A stretch of 64,000 nt of DNA from Shimia_B sp038525525 (GCA_038525525.1 JBCBHO010000001.1:682001-746000), one strand, 5' to 3'; positions 24,006-33,580 are shown, counted from the stretch's first letter. Notes: generated by a model from the sequence alone, not told the origin. Numbers and translations: made by a program.

Positions 24006-25316
24006 ATGAACATGCAGGTTTCCAACGTCATGGCACCCCCGGCCCCGAAGCGGCTGGAGGACATGCAGCTTTCGATGGTCATGATGCGGGACGTCCTGCT
24101 CAAGACCATCTTCCGCAAGAACCTCGATACCGTGACGGAGATCTCCGAGGCGATCTGCCTCCCCGTGCCGGTCGTCCAGGAGCTCGTGGACCTCTGCCGG
24201 ACCCAGAAGCTCCTCGAGGCCACCGGTACGCTTAATGCGAATTCGGGTAACGAGATGGGCTACCAGCTCACCGATGCCGGCCGCGGCCGCACGGCAGACG
24301 CGCTCGAGCAGTCGGAGTATTACGGCGCCATGCCCGTGCCGCTCGATGTCTATGCCGAGCAGGTCAAAAGGCAGTCGATCCGCAATATCCAGGTCACGAA
24401 GGACCAGCTTCTCGGCGCCATGGGCCACCTCATCCTGCCCGACGATCTCCTCGATCAGCTCGGGCCCGCCGTCTCCGCCGGGCGCTCCTGCCTCATGTAC
24501 GGGCCCCCGGGCAACGGTAAGTCGTCGATCTCCAACGGGATCCGGGACGCCATGGGAGACAAGATCTACATCCCGCGCGCCATCGAATATGCAGGCCAGG
24601 TCATCACCGTCTACGACCCCATCGTCCACACGAAGGCAGAGGCGGAGGTCGATGACCCCAACAGCCTGCGCCGCACAGCCAACCGCTTTGACACGCGCTA
24701 TGTCCGCTGCGATCGCCCCACCGTGATCACCGGCGGTGAACTCAGCCTCGACATGCTCGATCTGGTCTACAACCCCACCGCGCGCACCTACCAGGCGCCG
24801 CTTCAGCTAAAATCCTCCGGCGGCATCTTCATCGTCGACGACCTTGGCCGCCAGGAAGAGCCGCCGCAGAAGCTCGTGAACCGCTGGATCGTCCCGCTCG
24901 AAGAAAGCCGCGACATCCTCGCGCTGCAATCGGGCGAGAAGTTCGAGGTGCCCTTCGACACGCTCGTGATCTTCTCGACGAACTTCCACCCCAACGAGAT
25001 CTTCGACAAGGCCGCCCTTCGCCGGATCTTCTACAAGATCAAGATCGACGGCCCGAACCAGGAGAACTTCCTCAAGATCTTCGCCCTCGTGGCCAAGAAA
25101 AAGGGCATGCCTCTGGATGAGGAGGCGCTGATCTATCTTCTCGGAGAGAAATACCCGCTGATCGACAACATCTACGCCAACTACCAGCCGGTCTTCCTCA
25201 TCGACCAGATGATCTCCATCTGCGAGTTCGAGGGCATCCCCTACCAGATGCGCCCCGATCTCATCGACAGGGCATGGGCGAACATGTTCGTGCGCGAGGA
25301 GCATATCGAGCACTAG
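24006..25316 (+). CDS. AAA+ ATPase with N-terminal winged-helix-like region
   Basis: A 436-aa cytoplasmic ATPase. Residues ~25–100 look like a winged helix (TVTEISEAICLPVPVVQELV, GYQLTDAGRGRTADAL). The ATPase core has Walker A GPPGNGKS (166–173), Walker B IFIVDDLGR (274–282), sensor 1 VIFSTNFHP and an arginine-rich AALRRIFYKI. It is widely found in alphaproteobacteria with no experimentally fixed function known to me. Its location beside the tad locus suggests, but does not prove, a role in pilus biology or its regulation. Confidence 0.75.
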   Translation: MNMQVSNVMAPPAPKRLEDMQLSMVMMRDVLLKTIFRKNLDTVTEISEAICLPVPVVQELVDLCRTQKLLEATGTLNANSGNEMGYQLTDAGRGRTADALEQSEYYGAMPVPLDVYAEQVKRQSIRNIQVTKDQLLGAMGHLILPDDLLDQLGPAVSAGRSCLMYGPPGNGKSSISNGIRDAMGDKIYIPRAIEYAGQVITVYDPIVHTKAEAEVDDPNSLRRTANRFDTRYVRCDRPTVITGGELSLDMLDLVYNPTARTYQAPLQLKSSGGIFIVDDLGRQEEPPQKLVNRWIVPLEESRDILALQSGEKFEVPFDTLVIFSTNFHPNEIFDKAALRRIFYKIKIDGPNQENFLKIFALVAKKKGMPLDEEALIYLLGEKYPLIDNIYANYQPVFLIDQMISICEFEGIPYQMRPDLIDRAWANMFVREEHIEH

Positions 25317-25432
25317 GGCGCTTGGGCGTCCTGCGACGGAGCGTCCAAATCACCAAGATGTTTGCCGCCCCAGCTTGAGGCAGCGCGAAAGATCGTTACA
25401 CATCGTGGCATTTACTGACGCTTGGTCACTGA

Positions 25433-26194
25433 ATGCCTGTGTTTTTACGGAATTTGCGCGCGAGACTGCTGGACCCGGGTCATCTGGCCGTTTGGGTGCT
25501 ATCATCGGCCGTTGCCGCCTACATGGGCCCCTTTGGGACATTCCTGCTCCTTGATCTCGCGGACCGCGCGATCCTGTGGACCTGCATCGTCGGCTGGGGC
25601 CTGCTGATGATCGGCCTTGCCATGACTGTGGAAGAGACCTTCCTGCCTTGGCTGAGCTTCCGGCAGCGGGAAATCGGGCGGCTTGTCATCTCCGCCCCGC
25701 TCATCCTGCTCTTCCTCTGGCCCGGCGTCGATTTCTACTTCTCGCCGGAGCCTGTCCCGATCACGCTCTTCCAGGCGGCCGTGTCCTGCTATCTCGTCGG
25801 CGCGATCATCACGCTGGCGCGTGTCGTGATCCACGGGGCGCTCGGCTCCGAGGAGATCGTGGAGGCGGAGCCGGAGGACCCGCGCCTCCTCCGCCGCCTC
25901 CCGGACGGCACGCCGGGCCCGATCCTGCGTCTGTCCGGCAAGGGCCATTTCGTGGAGATCGTGACACCCGCAGGCTGCCATACCGTCCGGATGCGCCTCG
26001 CCGACGCGGTCGAGGAGATGGACGGTGTAGAAGGCTATTTCACGCACCGCTCCCACTGGGTCACGCGGGATGCCGTGACGGGCGCGAAGCGCGACGGGAC
26101 CAAGCATTATCTCGTCAGCGCGGATGCCGAGCTCATCCCGGTGAGCAAAGGCAAGCTGCCGGAGCTGGAAGAGGCCGGGCTGCTCCGCCTCTAA
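25433..26194 (+). CDS. membrane-anchored LytTR transcriptional regulator
   Basis: A 253-aa protein. Residues 15–135 contain four hydrophobic segments (VWVLSSAVAAYMGPFGTFLL, LWTCIVGWGLLMIGLAM, LVISAPLILLFLWPGV, AVSCYLVGAIITLARVV). Residues ~165–250 form a LytTR DNA-binding domain (LSGKGHFVEIVTPAGCHTVR, VEGYFTHRSHWVTRDAVTG). Such regulators bind DNA while embedded in the membrane and respond to membrane signals. The target is unknown; the tad region upstream is a candidate only by proximity. Confidence 0.85.
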   Translation: MPVFLRNLRARLLDPGHLAVWVLSSAVAAYMGPFGTFLLLDLADRAILWTCIVGWGLLMIGLAMTVEETFLPWLSFRQREIGRLVISAPLILLFLWPGVDFYFSPEPVPITLFQAAVSCYLVGAIITLARVVIHGALGSEEIVEAEPEDPRLLRRLPDGTPGPILRLSGKGHFVEIVTPAGCHTVRMRLADAVEEMDGVEGYFTHRSHWVTRDAVTGAKRDGTKHYLVSADAELIPVSKGKLPELEEAGLLRL

Positions 26195-26205
26195 CGGCGA
26201 CGCCC

Positions 26206-26868
26206 TCAGCGCGGCATGGGGATGGCGTGGGCCATGCGCCCGGTGAGCACAGCGCAGGCGTCTTCTCTCATGAGCCCCGACAGTGCCTCGTGATCGGTGC
26301 GCAGCCCGCCGGTATAGGTGCCGTAGGCCGGGAGGATGACCCTGTCGCTATCGTAGAGGAAACAGGGCCGCGTGATGACGCGGCCACGGGCATGGAGGCT
26401 CGCCTTCGGATGGTAGTGCCCGCTCACCTCCCCGCTGGCCGCGCCTCGGGCGATATGGCGGAAGGTCAGCGGCGCGGCCGGGAGCTCGAAGAGATGCGTG
26501 CCGCCGAAATCCACGGGGCCCGGATCATGGTTACCCTCGATCCAAACCCACCGCCGCCCCGCCTGCAGGCGCGCGAGCCAGAGCCGCTCTTCCTCGTCGA
26601 GGCTCTCGGCGGCAGCGAGATCATCGAAGCTGTCGCCGAGGCAGACGACCGTTCGGGCCCGTGTCGCGCGAAGATCGGCCTCTAGGCGGCTGAGCGTGTC
26701 GCGCGTCTCGTAGGGCGGCAGCATCGCGCCGGAGCGGCGGGCGATGCGATCGGATTTTCCGAGGTGAAGATCCGAGACAACGAGCATCTCCGCCTCACTC
26801 CAGTGAAGCGCGCCCGAGGGCCGTGCTGAAAGCTCTGCTCCTGCCAAGGAGAACGTGTGCCCGTTCAT
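26206..26868 (-). CDS. pdeM: ligase-associated DNA damage response endonuclease PdeM
   Basis: A 220-aa calcineurin-like metallophosphoesterase. Metal-binding motifs are VVSDLHLGK, VVCLGDSFDD, WIEGNHDPG and GHYHPKASLH. The fourth motif and length match PdeM, which with a helicase, an exonuclease and an ATP-dependent ligase forms a DNA repair set. ATG 26868 gives the family start; an ATG at 26886 is possible. The DEXH helicase lies immediately upstream on the same strand. Confidence 0.9.
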   Translation of the reverse strand: MNGHTFSLAGAELSARPSGALHWSEAEMLVVSDLHLGKSDRIARRSGAMLPPYETRDTLSRLEADLRATRARTVVCLGDSFDDLAAAESLDEEERLWLARLQAGRRWVWIEGNHDPGPVDFGGTHLFELPAAPLTFRHIARGAASGEVSGHYHPKASLHARGRVITRPCFLYDSDRVILPAYGTYTGGLRTDHEALSGLMREDACAVLTGRMAHAIPMPR

Positions 26869-26936
26869 GATGTGTTCTTCGCCCATGGGCGCGCGCGCGG
26901 CAACCCCTTCCCTCACGTCCTGGACCCGTCCCTCAC

Positions 26937-26957
26937 GTCCCGGATCTGATCCGGGAC
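26937..26957. repeat. intergenic palindrome of the GTCCCGG…CCGGGAC type
   Basis: A perfect 10-base inverted repeat (GTCCCGGATC / GATCCGGGAC) around a single base, preceded by two copies of CCTCACGTCC (26930–26940 and just before). Similar palindromes are dispersed in alphaproteobacterial intergenic DNA, and another occurs at 33581. It lies upstream of pdeM. Confidence 0.7.
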
Positions 26958-27062
26958 CTCCACCTCCGCCCACTCGGACCGCGTCGCAGCCGACGCGTCC
27001 AACGCCTTGCCACTACTCCCCTGTTCACGAGGTGACAGTAGTCAACTTTTTGAAGTCCGCGC

Positions 27063-29528
27063 TCAAAACGGCACGGCCCAGCGCTTCTCCTTGGGCTTCT
27101 TTTCCGCTTTGTCGATCTCGTCGAGGCCTGCCGTCTCCATGAGACGCTCCGCCTCCTCGGCCATGAGCCGCTCGTCGGCGAGCCCTTTCACCGGCACCCG
27201 CCCGGCTTCGAGGAAAAGCGGCGCGGCCAGCGGCGTGACCCGTTTCAGGATGCGGTGGTCGATGCGGTCCCCGATCCGGTCGAGCATCTCCTCGATCCGC
27301 CCGAAATCCACGAGCCCTCGCGTCGCTTCCTCCCGCGTGATCTGCATCAGCACGTGGTCGGGATCGTACTTGAGGAGCGTGTCGTAGAGGATGTCAGAGC
27401 TGAAGGTCGCCTGCCGCCCGCTCTTGCGGCTCTGCGGCGTGTTCCGCTCGATGAGGCCCGCGATATTGGCCGAGGCCTTAAACGTCCGCTTCATCACCGC
27501 ATTGCCGGCAAGCCACGTCTCGAGCCCTTCGACGAGCCCCTCGCGATCGAAGAGCCGCGCGGGATCGGTGACGCTGTCGAGCGACCAGATGAGCGTCGCG
27601 TAATCCGTGGCCACGAACCCCATGGGCCCGAGCCCCTGCTCCTCCATCCGCTGCGTGACGAGAAGCCCCAGCGTCTGCATCGCGTTGCGGCCCGCGAAAC
27701 CATAGACCACCGTCTGCGCGCGCCCGTCATGGGGGAAGCTCTCCACCAGCAGGCGATCGGCCTCGGGCAGCTTCGAGACCTTGCGCTGTAGATGCAGCCA
27801 GTCCCGCGTGTGCCCCGGCAGCTCCGGCCAGTCGTCCTGCTTGAAGCTCTCGAGGATGCGGTGCGTGAGCCGCGTGGAGGTGGCGAATTTCGTGCCCAGA
27901 AACGTGGCGATCTTGGGCTTCTCGGAGGCACGGCGCGTGACCTCCACGGTCATCTCCTTCAGGCCTTCATAGCGCACGATCTGCCCACCGATGAGAAACG
28001 TGTCCCCCGGCGTGAGCGTGGCGGCAAAGCCCTCCTCCACCTCGCCCAAGGGCTTGCCACCCGCGCGGTTCTTCAGCCGGACCTTCAGCGTATCGGTGTC
28101 CTGGATCGTGCCGATATTCATGCGGATGCGCTGCGCCGCACGCGGGTCGCGCAGCTCCCAGAGCCCATCGTCCCGCTTGCGCAAACGCTGCCAGCGGTCA
28201 TAGGAGCGGAGCGCGTAGCCCCCCGTGGCGCAGAAATCGAGGCAGGCCTCGAACTCCTCCCAGGCGAGCCCGGCATAGGCCCCCGCCGTGCGCATCTGGT
28301 CGTAGAGCGCGACCTCGTCGATCGGCCCCGCGCAGGCGGCGATCAGGATGTGCTGGCAAAGCACGTCCCGCGGCCCGGGCCCCGCCGGATCGCCGTCGAG
28401 ATCGTGATCCTCCACTGCCTTCAGCGCCGCGATGCACTCCACCACCTCGAAGCGGTTCGCGGGCACGAGCAGCGCCTTCGAGGGCGCATTGTAGCGGTGG
28501 TTCGCCCTCCCGATCCGCTGGACGAGCCGCTTCACGTTCTTCGGCGCTCCCACCTGGATCACAAGGTCCACATCGCCCCAGTCGATCCCGAGATCGAGCG
28601 AGCCCGTGCAGACGATGGCGCGGAGCGAACCCTCCACCATTGCGCCCTCCACGCGCTGCCGCTGCTCCTTGGAGAGCGAGCCGTGGTGGATGCCGATGGG
28701 CAGCCCCTCCTCGTTGGCCAGCCACAGGTTGTGGAAGAAAAGCTCCGCCTGCGCGCGCGTGTTGTGAAAGATCAGCGTGATCTTGTGCTTCTTCACCTCC
28801 TCGAGGATCGCCGGGATCGCGTATTTTCCTCCGCCGCCCGACCAGGGCGGCAGCTCCTCGGTTTCGAGCATCGCGATATCGGGCGGCGGGCCGGGATCGG
28901 CCTCGAGGATCTCGCAGGGCTCAGGGTGCCGGGCGAGGAACGTGGCGATGGCGGCCGGGTCCTCCACCGTGGCCGAGAGCCCCACGCGACGGATGCCCGG
29001 CACCATGGCCTCGAGCGCCGCGAGCGCGAGCATGAGCTGGTCGCCGCGCTTTGATTCCGAGAGCGCATGGATCTCGTCGATGACGATGCGCTTGAGCCCC
29101 GCGAACATGCGCGGCGCGTCGTCATAGGAGGTCAGCAGCGCGAGCGACTCAGGCGTCGTGAGCAGAATCTGCGGTGGGTCCACGCGCTGCCGCTTCTTCT
29201 GGGTGGCGGACGTGTCGCCCGTGCGATCCTCGATACGGATATCGAGCCCGACCTCGTCGACCGGCGTGCGCAGGTTGCGCTTGATATCGGCGGCGAGCGC
29301 CTTCAGCGGCGAGACATAGAGCGTGTGGAGCCCCTCATGGGGCGCGCGTGCAAGATCGGCCAGGGTGGGCAGGAAGCCCGCCAGCGTCTTGCCCCCGCCG
29401 GTGGGCGCGATGAGCAGCGTCGCCGCGGCCTCGCTCCGCTCGAGCATTGCCCGCTGGTGGGGATGCGGTGCCCAGCCCCGGCGGCTGAACCAAGCCTCGA
29501 TCTTCGAAGGTAACTCCATCCCTCGCAT
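27063..29528 (-). CDS. ligase-associated DEXH-box DNA helicase (Lhr-type)
   Basis: An 821-aa superfamily 2 helicase. Motif I is APTGGGKT, motif II is DEIH (VIDEIHALSESKRGDQ), motif III is LSATV, and motif VI is QRIGRANHR. A long C-terminal region follows, typical of the ligase-associated branch of the Lhr family. The length agrees with that family. Two close starts exist (29528 and 29519). Its usual partners, an ATP-dependent DNA ligase and an exonuclease, are not next to it here; pdeM follows at a ~190-base gap. Confidence 0.92.
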   Translation of the reverse strand: MRGMELPSKIEAWFSRRGWAPHPHQRAMLERSEAAATLLIAPTGGGKTLAGFLPTLADLARAPHEGLHTLYVSPLKALAADIKRNLRTPVDEVGLDIRIEDRTGDTSATQKKRQRVDPPQILLTTPESLALLTSYDDAPRMFAGLKRIVIDEIHALSESKRGDQLMLALAALEAMVPGIRRVGLSATVEDPAAIATFLARHPEPCEILEADPGPPPDIAMLETEELPPWSGGGGKYAIPAILEEVKKHKITLIFHNTRAQAELFFHNLWLANEEGLPIGIHHGSLSKEQRQRVEGAMVEGSLRAIVCTGSLDLGIDWGDVDLVIQVGAPKNVKRLVQRIGRANHRYNAPSKALLVPANRFEVVECIAALKAVEDHDLDGDPAGPGPRDVLCQHILIAACAGPIDEVALYDQMRTAGAYAGLAWEEFEACLDFCATGGYALRSYDRWQRLRKRDDGLWELRDPRAAQRIRMNIGTIQDTDTLKVRLKNRAGGKPLGEVEEGFAATLTPGDTFLIGGQIVRYEGLKEMTVEVTRRASEKPKIATFLGTKFATSTRLTHRILESFKQDDWPELPGHTRDWLHLQRKVSKLPEADRLLVESFPHDGRAQTVVYGFAGRNAMQTLGLLVTQRMEEQGLGPMGFVATDYATLIWSLDSVTDPARLFDREGLVEGLETWLAGNAVMKRTFKASANIAGLIERNTPQSRKSGRQATFSSDILYDTLLKYDPDHVLMQITREEATRGLVDFGRIEEMLDRIGDRIDHRILKRVTPLAAPLFLEAGRVPVKGLADERLMAEEAERLMETAGLDEIDKAEKKPKEKRWAVPF

Positions 29529-29581
29529 CTAGGCGCAAAAGCGTTTTGCCAAAACGCTTGGCAAATTTCTTCGAAAGAAAT

Positions 29582-30475
29582 TTAGGCCGTGAGCCCTTCG
29601 GGTTCCGCGAGTCCATGGGCCCGGCAGCACGCCGTCACCGTGTTCGCCAGGAGACAGGCGATGGTCATGGGGCCCACGCCGCCCGGCACTGGCGTGATCG
29701 CGCCTGCGACGACGGCGCAGCTGTCGTAGTCGCAATCCCCCACGAGGCGGGTCTTCCCTTCGGCTGCCTCCACGCGGTTGATGCCGACATCGATCACCGT
29801 GGCACCCGGCTTGATCCAGTCCCCCGGCACCATCTCCGCGCGGCCCACGGCCGCCACGACGATATCCGCGCGTCCGACCACGTCCGGCAGGTCCTTCGTC
29901 CGAGAATGCGCGATGGTGACGGTGCAGCTCTCTCCGAGGAGGAGCTGCGCCATGGGCTTGCCCACGATATTCGAGCGCCCGATCACCACGGCGTCCATCC
30001 CCGACAGGCTGCCATGGTGCTCGCGCAGCATCATCAGGCACCCCAGGGGCGTGCAGGGCACCATGGCCTTCTGCCCGGTGCCCAGGAGCCCGACATTGGA
30101 GATGTGAAATCCGTCCACGTCCTTCGCGGGGTCGATGGCGGCGATGACGGCGTCGGCGTCGAGATGGGCGGGCAGCGGCAGCTGCACGAGGATGCCGTGA
30201 ACGCTCGGGTCGGCATTGAGCGCGGCCACGAGCGCGAGCAGCGTCTCGGCGTCGGTGTCGGCATCGAGCCGATGCTCGAACGAGGCCATGCCCACCTCCA
30301 CGGTCTGCCGCCCCTTCGAGCGGACGTAGACCTGGCTCGCGGGATCCTCGCCCACGAGCACCACGGCGAGCCCGGGCGTGATCCCGTGCTCTTCCTTGAG
30401 CCGCGCCACATGACCCGCCACCTTCTCGCGCACCCGCGCGGCGAAGGCCTTCCCGTCGATCACCTGCGCCGTCAT
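29582..30475 (-). CDS. folD: bifunctional methylene-THF dehydrogenase / methenyl-THF cyclohydrolase
   Basis: A 297-aa FolD, which interconverts 5,10-methylene-THF, 5,10-methenyl-THF and 10-formyl-THF. Signatures visible are VYVRSKGRQTVEVGM (Lys catalytic region), GILVQLPLPAHLD, GRSNIVGKPMAQLLL and PVPGGVGPMTIACLL. It overlaps the OsmC-like gene by ATGA and lies downstream of Fhs, so the window holds a coherent one-carbon set. The ~50 bases after its stop contain a repeated CGCAAAAGCGTTTTGCC pattern, but no clear T-run. Confidence 0.96.
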   Translation of the reverse strand: MTAQVIDGKAFAARVREKVAGHVARLKEEHGITPGLAVVLVGEDPASQVYVRSKGRQTVEVGMASFEHRLDADTDAETLLALVAALNADPSVHGILVQLPLPAHLDADAVIAAIDPAKDVDGFHISNVGLLGTGQKAMVPCTPLGCLMMLREHHGSLSGMDAVVIGRSNIVGKPMAQLLLGESCTVTIAHSRTKDLPDVVGRADIVVAAVGRAEMVPGDWIKPGATVIDVGINRVEAAEGKTRLVGDCDYDSCAVVAGAITPVPGGVGPMTIACLLANTVTACCRAHGLAEPEGLTA

Positions 30476-30948
30476 TCCGCCACCGCCTCGGCGTACTGGC
30501 TCAGGCGCACGACGATCTCCGTCTTCACCGACCGCGCGATAAAGCAGGAGGCATGGGCCTTGGCATGGAGTGCCGTCTCTTCCTCTTCCGAGGGCGCCGC
30601 GCCGGACCAGACGGTATAGGGCGTCAGATCCACCCGCGCGACCCAGAGCCCGCTATCCTCGGTCTGCTCCATGTGGCCGACGGCATGGTCGGTGTAGCTT
30701 TCCGCCACGAAGCCGGCCCGCCGCGCGAAATCGAGGAACCAAAGCATGTGGCACGAGGCGAGCGCGGCCACGAAGCCCTCCTCGGGGTCCACCGCCTCGG
30801 GCTGCGAGAGCGGCACCGGCACGATGTCCGGAGAGGCAGACGCTGCCACCTCTGCGCCGCCGTCGAAGCCCCAGGTATGGGCACGGCTGTATTGGCCCGC
30901 GGCCACATCGCCCTCCGCCTGCCAGTAAATCTCAGCCACGTGGGTCAT
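30472..30948 (-). CDS. OsmC/Ohr-family peroxidase-like protein
   Basis: A 158-aa OsmC-family protein. The two conserved cysteines are in ALASCHMLWFLDFARRAGF and KAHASCFIARSVK, as expected for thiol-dependent hydroperoxide reduction. The ribosome site GGAGGCG is near the ATG. It overlaps folD by 4 bases and follows fhs. Why a peroxide-detoxifying enzyme sits inside a folate operon is unclear; the OsmC subclass does not tell the substrate. Confidence 0.9.
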   Translation of the reverse strand: MTHVAEIYWQAEGDVAAGQYSRAHTWGFDGGAEVAASASPDIVPVPLSQPEAVDPEEGFVAALASCHMLWFLDFARRAGFVAESYTDHAVGHMEQTEDSGLWVARVDLTPYTVWSGAAPSEEEETALHAKAHASCFIARSVKTEIVVRLSQYAEAVAE

Positions 30949-31038
30949 GCTTCGCCTCCTGTCGCTATGGGTCGGTGGGCGGGCGCCTTCCGAGCACGCC
31001 GCACGGCGCGCGCAGGAACAGTGCCGCCCGGCGACCCG

Positions 31039-32715
31039 CTAAAATAGTCCCTCGATCTGCCCGGCCGCGTTGAGGCGGATCGCCTCCGCCGACGGTACGC
31101 GCGGCAGCCCGGGCATGGTCATGATCTCGCCGCACACAGCCACGATGAAGCCTGCCCCGGCCGAAAGCCGCACCTCCCGCACCGGAACGGTGAAGCCCGT
31201 CGGCGCGCCGCGCTCATTTGGGTCAGTGGAGAAGGAGTACTGCGTCTTGGCCATGCAGACCGGCAGATCGCCGTAGCCCTGCTCTTCCCAGAGCTTGAGC
31301 TGACCCAGGATCTTCTGATCCATCACGGCACCGTCGGCGCGGTAGATTTTCCTCGCGATCGTCTCGATCTTTTCCGCAAGCGGCATGGCATCGGGATAGA
31401 GCGGGGCGAAATCCGCCGCCCCCGCCTCGATCACCTCCACGACCTTTTCAGCGAGTGGCGCGGAGCCCTCGGAGCCCAGCTCCCAGTGCCGCGAGAGCAC
31501 CGCCTCGGCGCCCTGCTCGGCGACGAAGGCTTTCACCGCCTCGATCTCTGCTTCCGTGTCCGTCACGAAGTGGTTGATGGCCACCACCACCGGCACCCCG
31601 AAGCTCTTCAGGTTCTCGATGTGGCGCCCGAGATTCGGACAGCCCGCCTTCACGGCCGCCACGTTCTCCGCGCCCAGATCGGCCTTCGCCACGCCGCCGT
31701 TCATCTTCATCGCCCGCACGGTGGCCACGCAGACGACGACGGAGGGCGCGAGCCCGGCCTTCCGGCACTTGATGTTCATGAACTTTTCCGCGCCGAGGTC
31801 GGCACCGAAGCCGGCTTCCGTCACCACGTAATCGGCCACTTTCAGGGCCGTCGTCGTTGCGATCACGGAATTGCAGCCATGGGCGATATTGGCGAAGGGC
31901 CCGCCATGGACGAAGGCCGGGTTGTTCTCCAGCGTCTGCACGAGGTTCGGCTGCATCGCGTCCTTGAGGAGCACCGTCATCGCGCCGTCGGCCTTCACAT
32001 CGCGGCAGAAGACCGGCGACCGGTCGCGCCGGTAGGCCACGATCATGTCGCCCAGCCGCTTTTGCAGGTCTGCGAGGTCGGAGGCGAGGCAAAGGCACGC
32101 CATGACCTCGGAGGCCACGGTGATGTCGAACCCGTCTTCGCGGGCAAAGCCATTGGCCACCCCGCCCAGCGAGGAGGTGATTTGGCGCAGCGAGCGGTCG
32201 TTCATGTCCACCACGCGCCGCCAGGTGACGCGGCGCGTGTCGATGCCCTGCTCGTTGCCCCAGTAAATGTGATTGTCGATCATCGCCGACAAAAGCGAAT
32301 GCGCGCTCGTGATCGCGTGGAAATCACCGGTGAAGTGGAGGTTCATCTCCTCCATCGGCACGACTTGCGCCATGCCGCCCCCCGCGGCCCCGCCCTTCAT
32401 GCCGAAATTCGGCCCGAGAGAGGCCTCGCGGATACAGATCATGGCACGCTTGCCGATCCGGTTGAGACCGTCGCCCAGACCCACCGTCGTCGTCGTCTTA
32501 CCCTCGCCCGCGGGCGTCGGATTGATCGCTGTCACGAGGATGAGGTGCCCGTTCTCGCGGTCCTTCGTCGAGTTGATGAAATCCTGGCTGACCTTGGCCT
32601 TGTCGTGGCCGTAGGGCAGCAGATCGCCCGCCTCGATCCCGAGCTTCGCGCCGATCTCCTGGATCGGCTGCTTTGTGGCCTCGCGTGCGATTTCGATGTC
32701 GGTCTTAAAGCCCAT
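31039..32715 (-). CDS. fhs: formate–tetrahydrofolate ligase
   Basis: A 558-aa Fhs, which makes 10-formyl-THF from formate, THF and ATP. The ATP loop TPAGEGKTTTTVGLGDGL, followed by EASLGPNFGMKGGAAGGG and later YVVTEAGFGADLGAEKF, is unmistakable. Full length for the family. The neighbours osmC-like and folD on the same strand form the pathway onwards to methylene-THF; in Roseobacters the pair works in both formate assimilation and oxidation. Confidence 0.97.
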   Translation of the reverse strand: MGFKTDIEIAREATKQPIQEIGAKLGIEAGDLLPYGHDKAKVSQDFINSTKDRENGHLILVTAINPTPAGEGKTTTTVGLGDGLNRIGKRAMICIREASLGPNFGMKGGAAGGGMAQVVPMEEMNLHFTGDFHAITSAHSLLSAMIDNHIYWGNEQGIDTRRVTWRRVVDMNDRSLRQITSSLGGVANGFAREDGFDITVASEVMACLCLASDLADLQKRLGDMIVAYRRDRSPVFCRDVKADGAMTVLLKDAMQPNLVQTLENNPAFVHGGPFANIAHGCNSVIATTTALKVADYVVTEAGFGADLGAEKFMNIKCRKAGLAPSVVVCVATVRAMKMNGGVAKADLGAENVAAVKAGCPNLGRHIENLKSFGVPVVVAINHFVTDTEAEIEAVKAFVAEQGAEAVLSRHWELGSEGSAPLAEKVVEVIEAGAADFAPLYPDAMPLAEKIETIARKIYRADGAVMDQKILGQLKLWEEQGYGDLPVCMAKTQYSFSTDPNERGAPTGFTVPVREVRLSAGAGFIVAVCGEIMTMPGLPRVPSAEAIRLNAAGQIEGLF

Positions 32716-32877
32716 CGGGCGGCCTCCCAGCGGTATACGATCGTGTTCATGAGCCGCCTAGCGCGAAATGGCCACGGCCCTGAGCGCCATTTCCGACATC
32801 TCGCGCGCTGCCCGCGTCCACGGTGTGGGAACTCTGGGGCGGATCGGAAACGCGCGTCTACCGAGGGGGGCGCACCG

Positions 32878-33492
32878 TCACGTGGCACTCTCCTCCTGTG
32901 CGGCTGCCACTGCCACGGGCGCCCACGGGCGCTGGTCGGGAATATGGAGCCTAATGATGTCGCCAATGGCGAGGTGCCCCTCCCGTTCGACGCTCACGGT
33001 CACGCCGCGACGGCCTTGCGCGGCACCGCGAAACTTGCGGCCCTGGCCGGGATCGGTTTCGTCGATGACCTTCGCGGGCAGATGGCAGGGGCGGTTTTCC
33101 ATGTCCACGATGAACGTCACGCCCGAAGGCCCCTGGAGGCGCGAGGATGGCGGCAGATGTGTGAAGTCGGGGATCCCCTCGACAAGGAGCGACGCGCCGA
33201 CCTGGTGCGGCGTGAGCTCGGCCACGCCCATGGCGGCGGCGACCTCACTTAGTTCCTCCGCGCTCACCACGCTCAGCTGCCGGACGTTCCGGATTTCTGT
33301 ACCCCGGGGATGCTGGGCGATCACGCGGGAGCAAGAGAGCCGTGTGAGCCCGCCATGGGCCTCCCCCGCGATGCCCGAAAAGGTGATCTCGGCGCGTTCG
33401 ACCGGCACCGAGGCGAGCGAGGCGTCACGGTCGGGGACATGCCCGATCCAAAGGACTTCGGCGGAAAAATCGGTTGGTTTGAGTGCCGGCAT
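32878..33492 (-). CDS. MOSC-domain protein
   Basis: A 204-aa protein with a MOSC (molybdenum cofactor sulfurase C-terminal) domain: GIAGEAHGGLTRLSCSRV, RGTEIRNVRQLSVVSAEEL and EGIPDFTHLPPSSRLQG. The Cys in LSCS may be the catalytic residue. ATG 33492 has GAAGGAGG about 9 bases before it. MOSC proteins handle sulfur for cofactors or act as small molybdenum enzymes; the substrate is unknown. It is a single gene between fhs and the ftsH terminator. Confidence 0.85.
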   Translation of the reverse strand: MPALKPTDFSAEVLWIGHVPDRDASLASVPVERAEITFSGIAGEAHGGLTRLSCSRVIAQHPRGTEIRNVRQLSVVSAEELSEVAAAMGVAELTPHQVGASLLVEGIPDFTHLPPSSRLQGPSGVTFIVDMENRPCHLPAKVIDETDPGQGRKFRGAAQGRRGVTVSVEREGHLAIGDIIRLHIPDQRPWAPVAVAAAQEESAT

Positions 33493-33580
33493 GTCTGGGG
33501 CCTCCTTCGAAGGCCGGTAGACCACGGCCTGTGGCCCGCGGCGACCCGGAACTTGCACTCAAGTGGCCCTCTTCGGCGAG

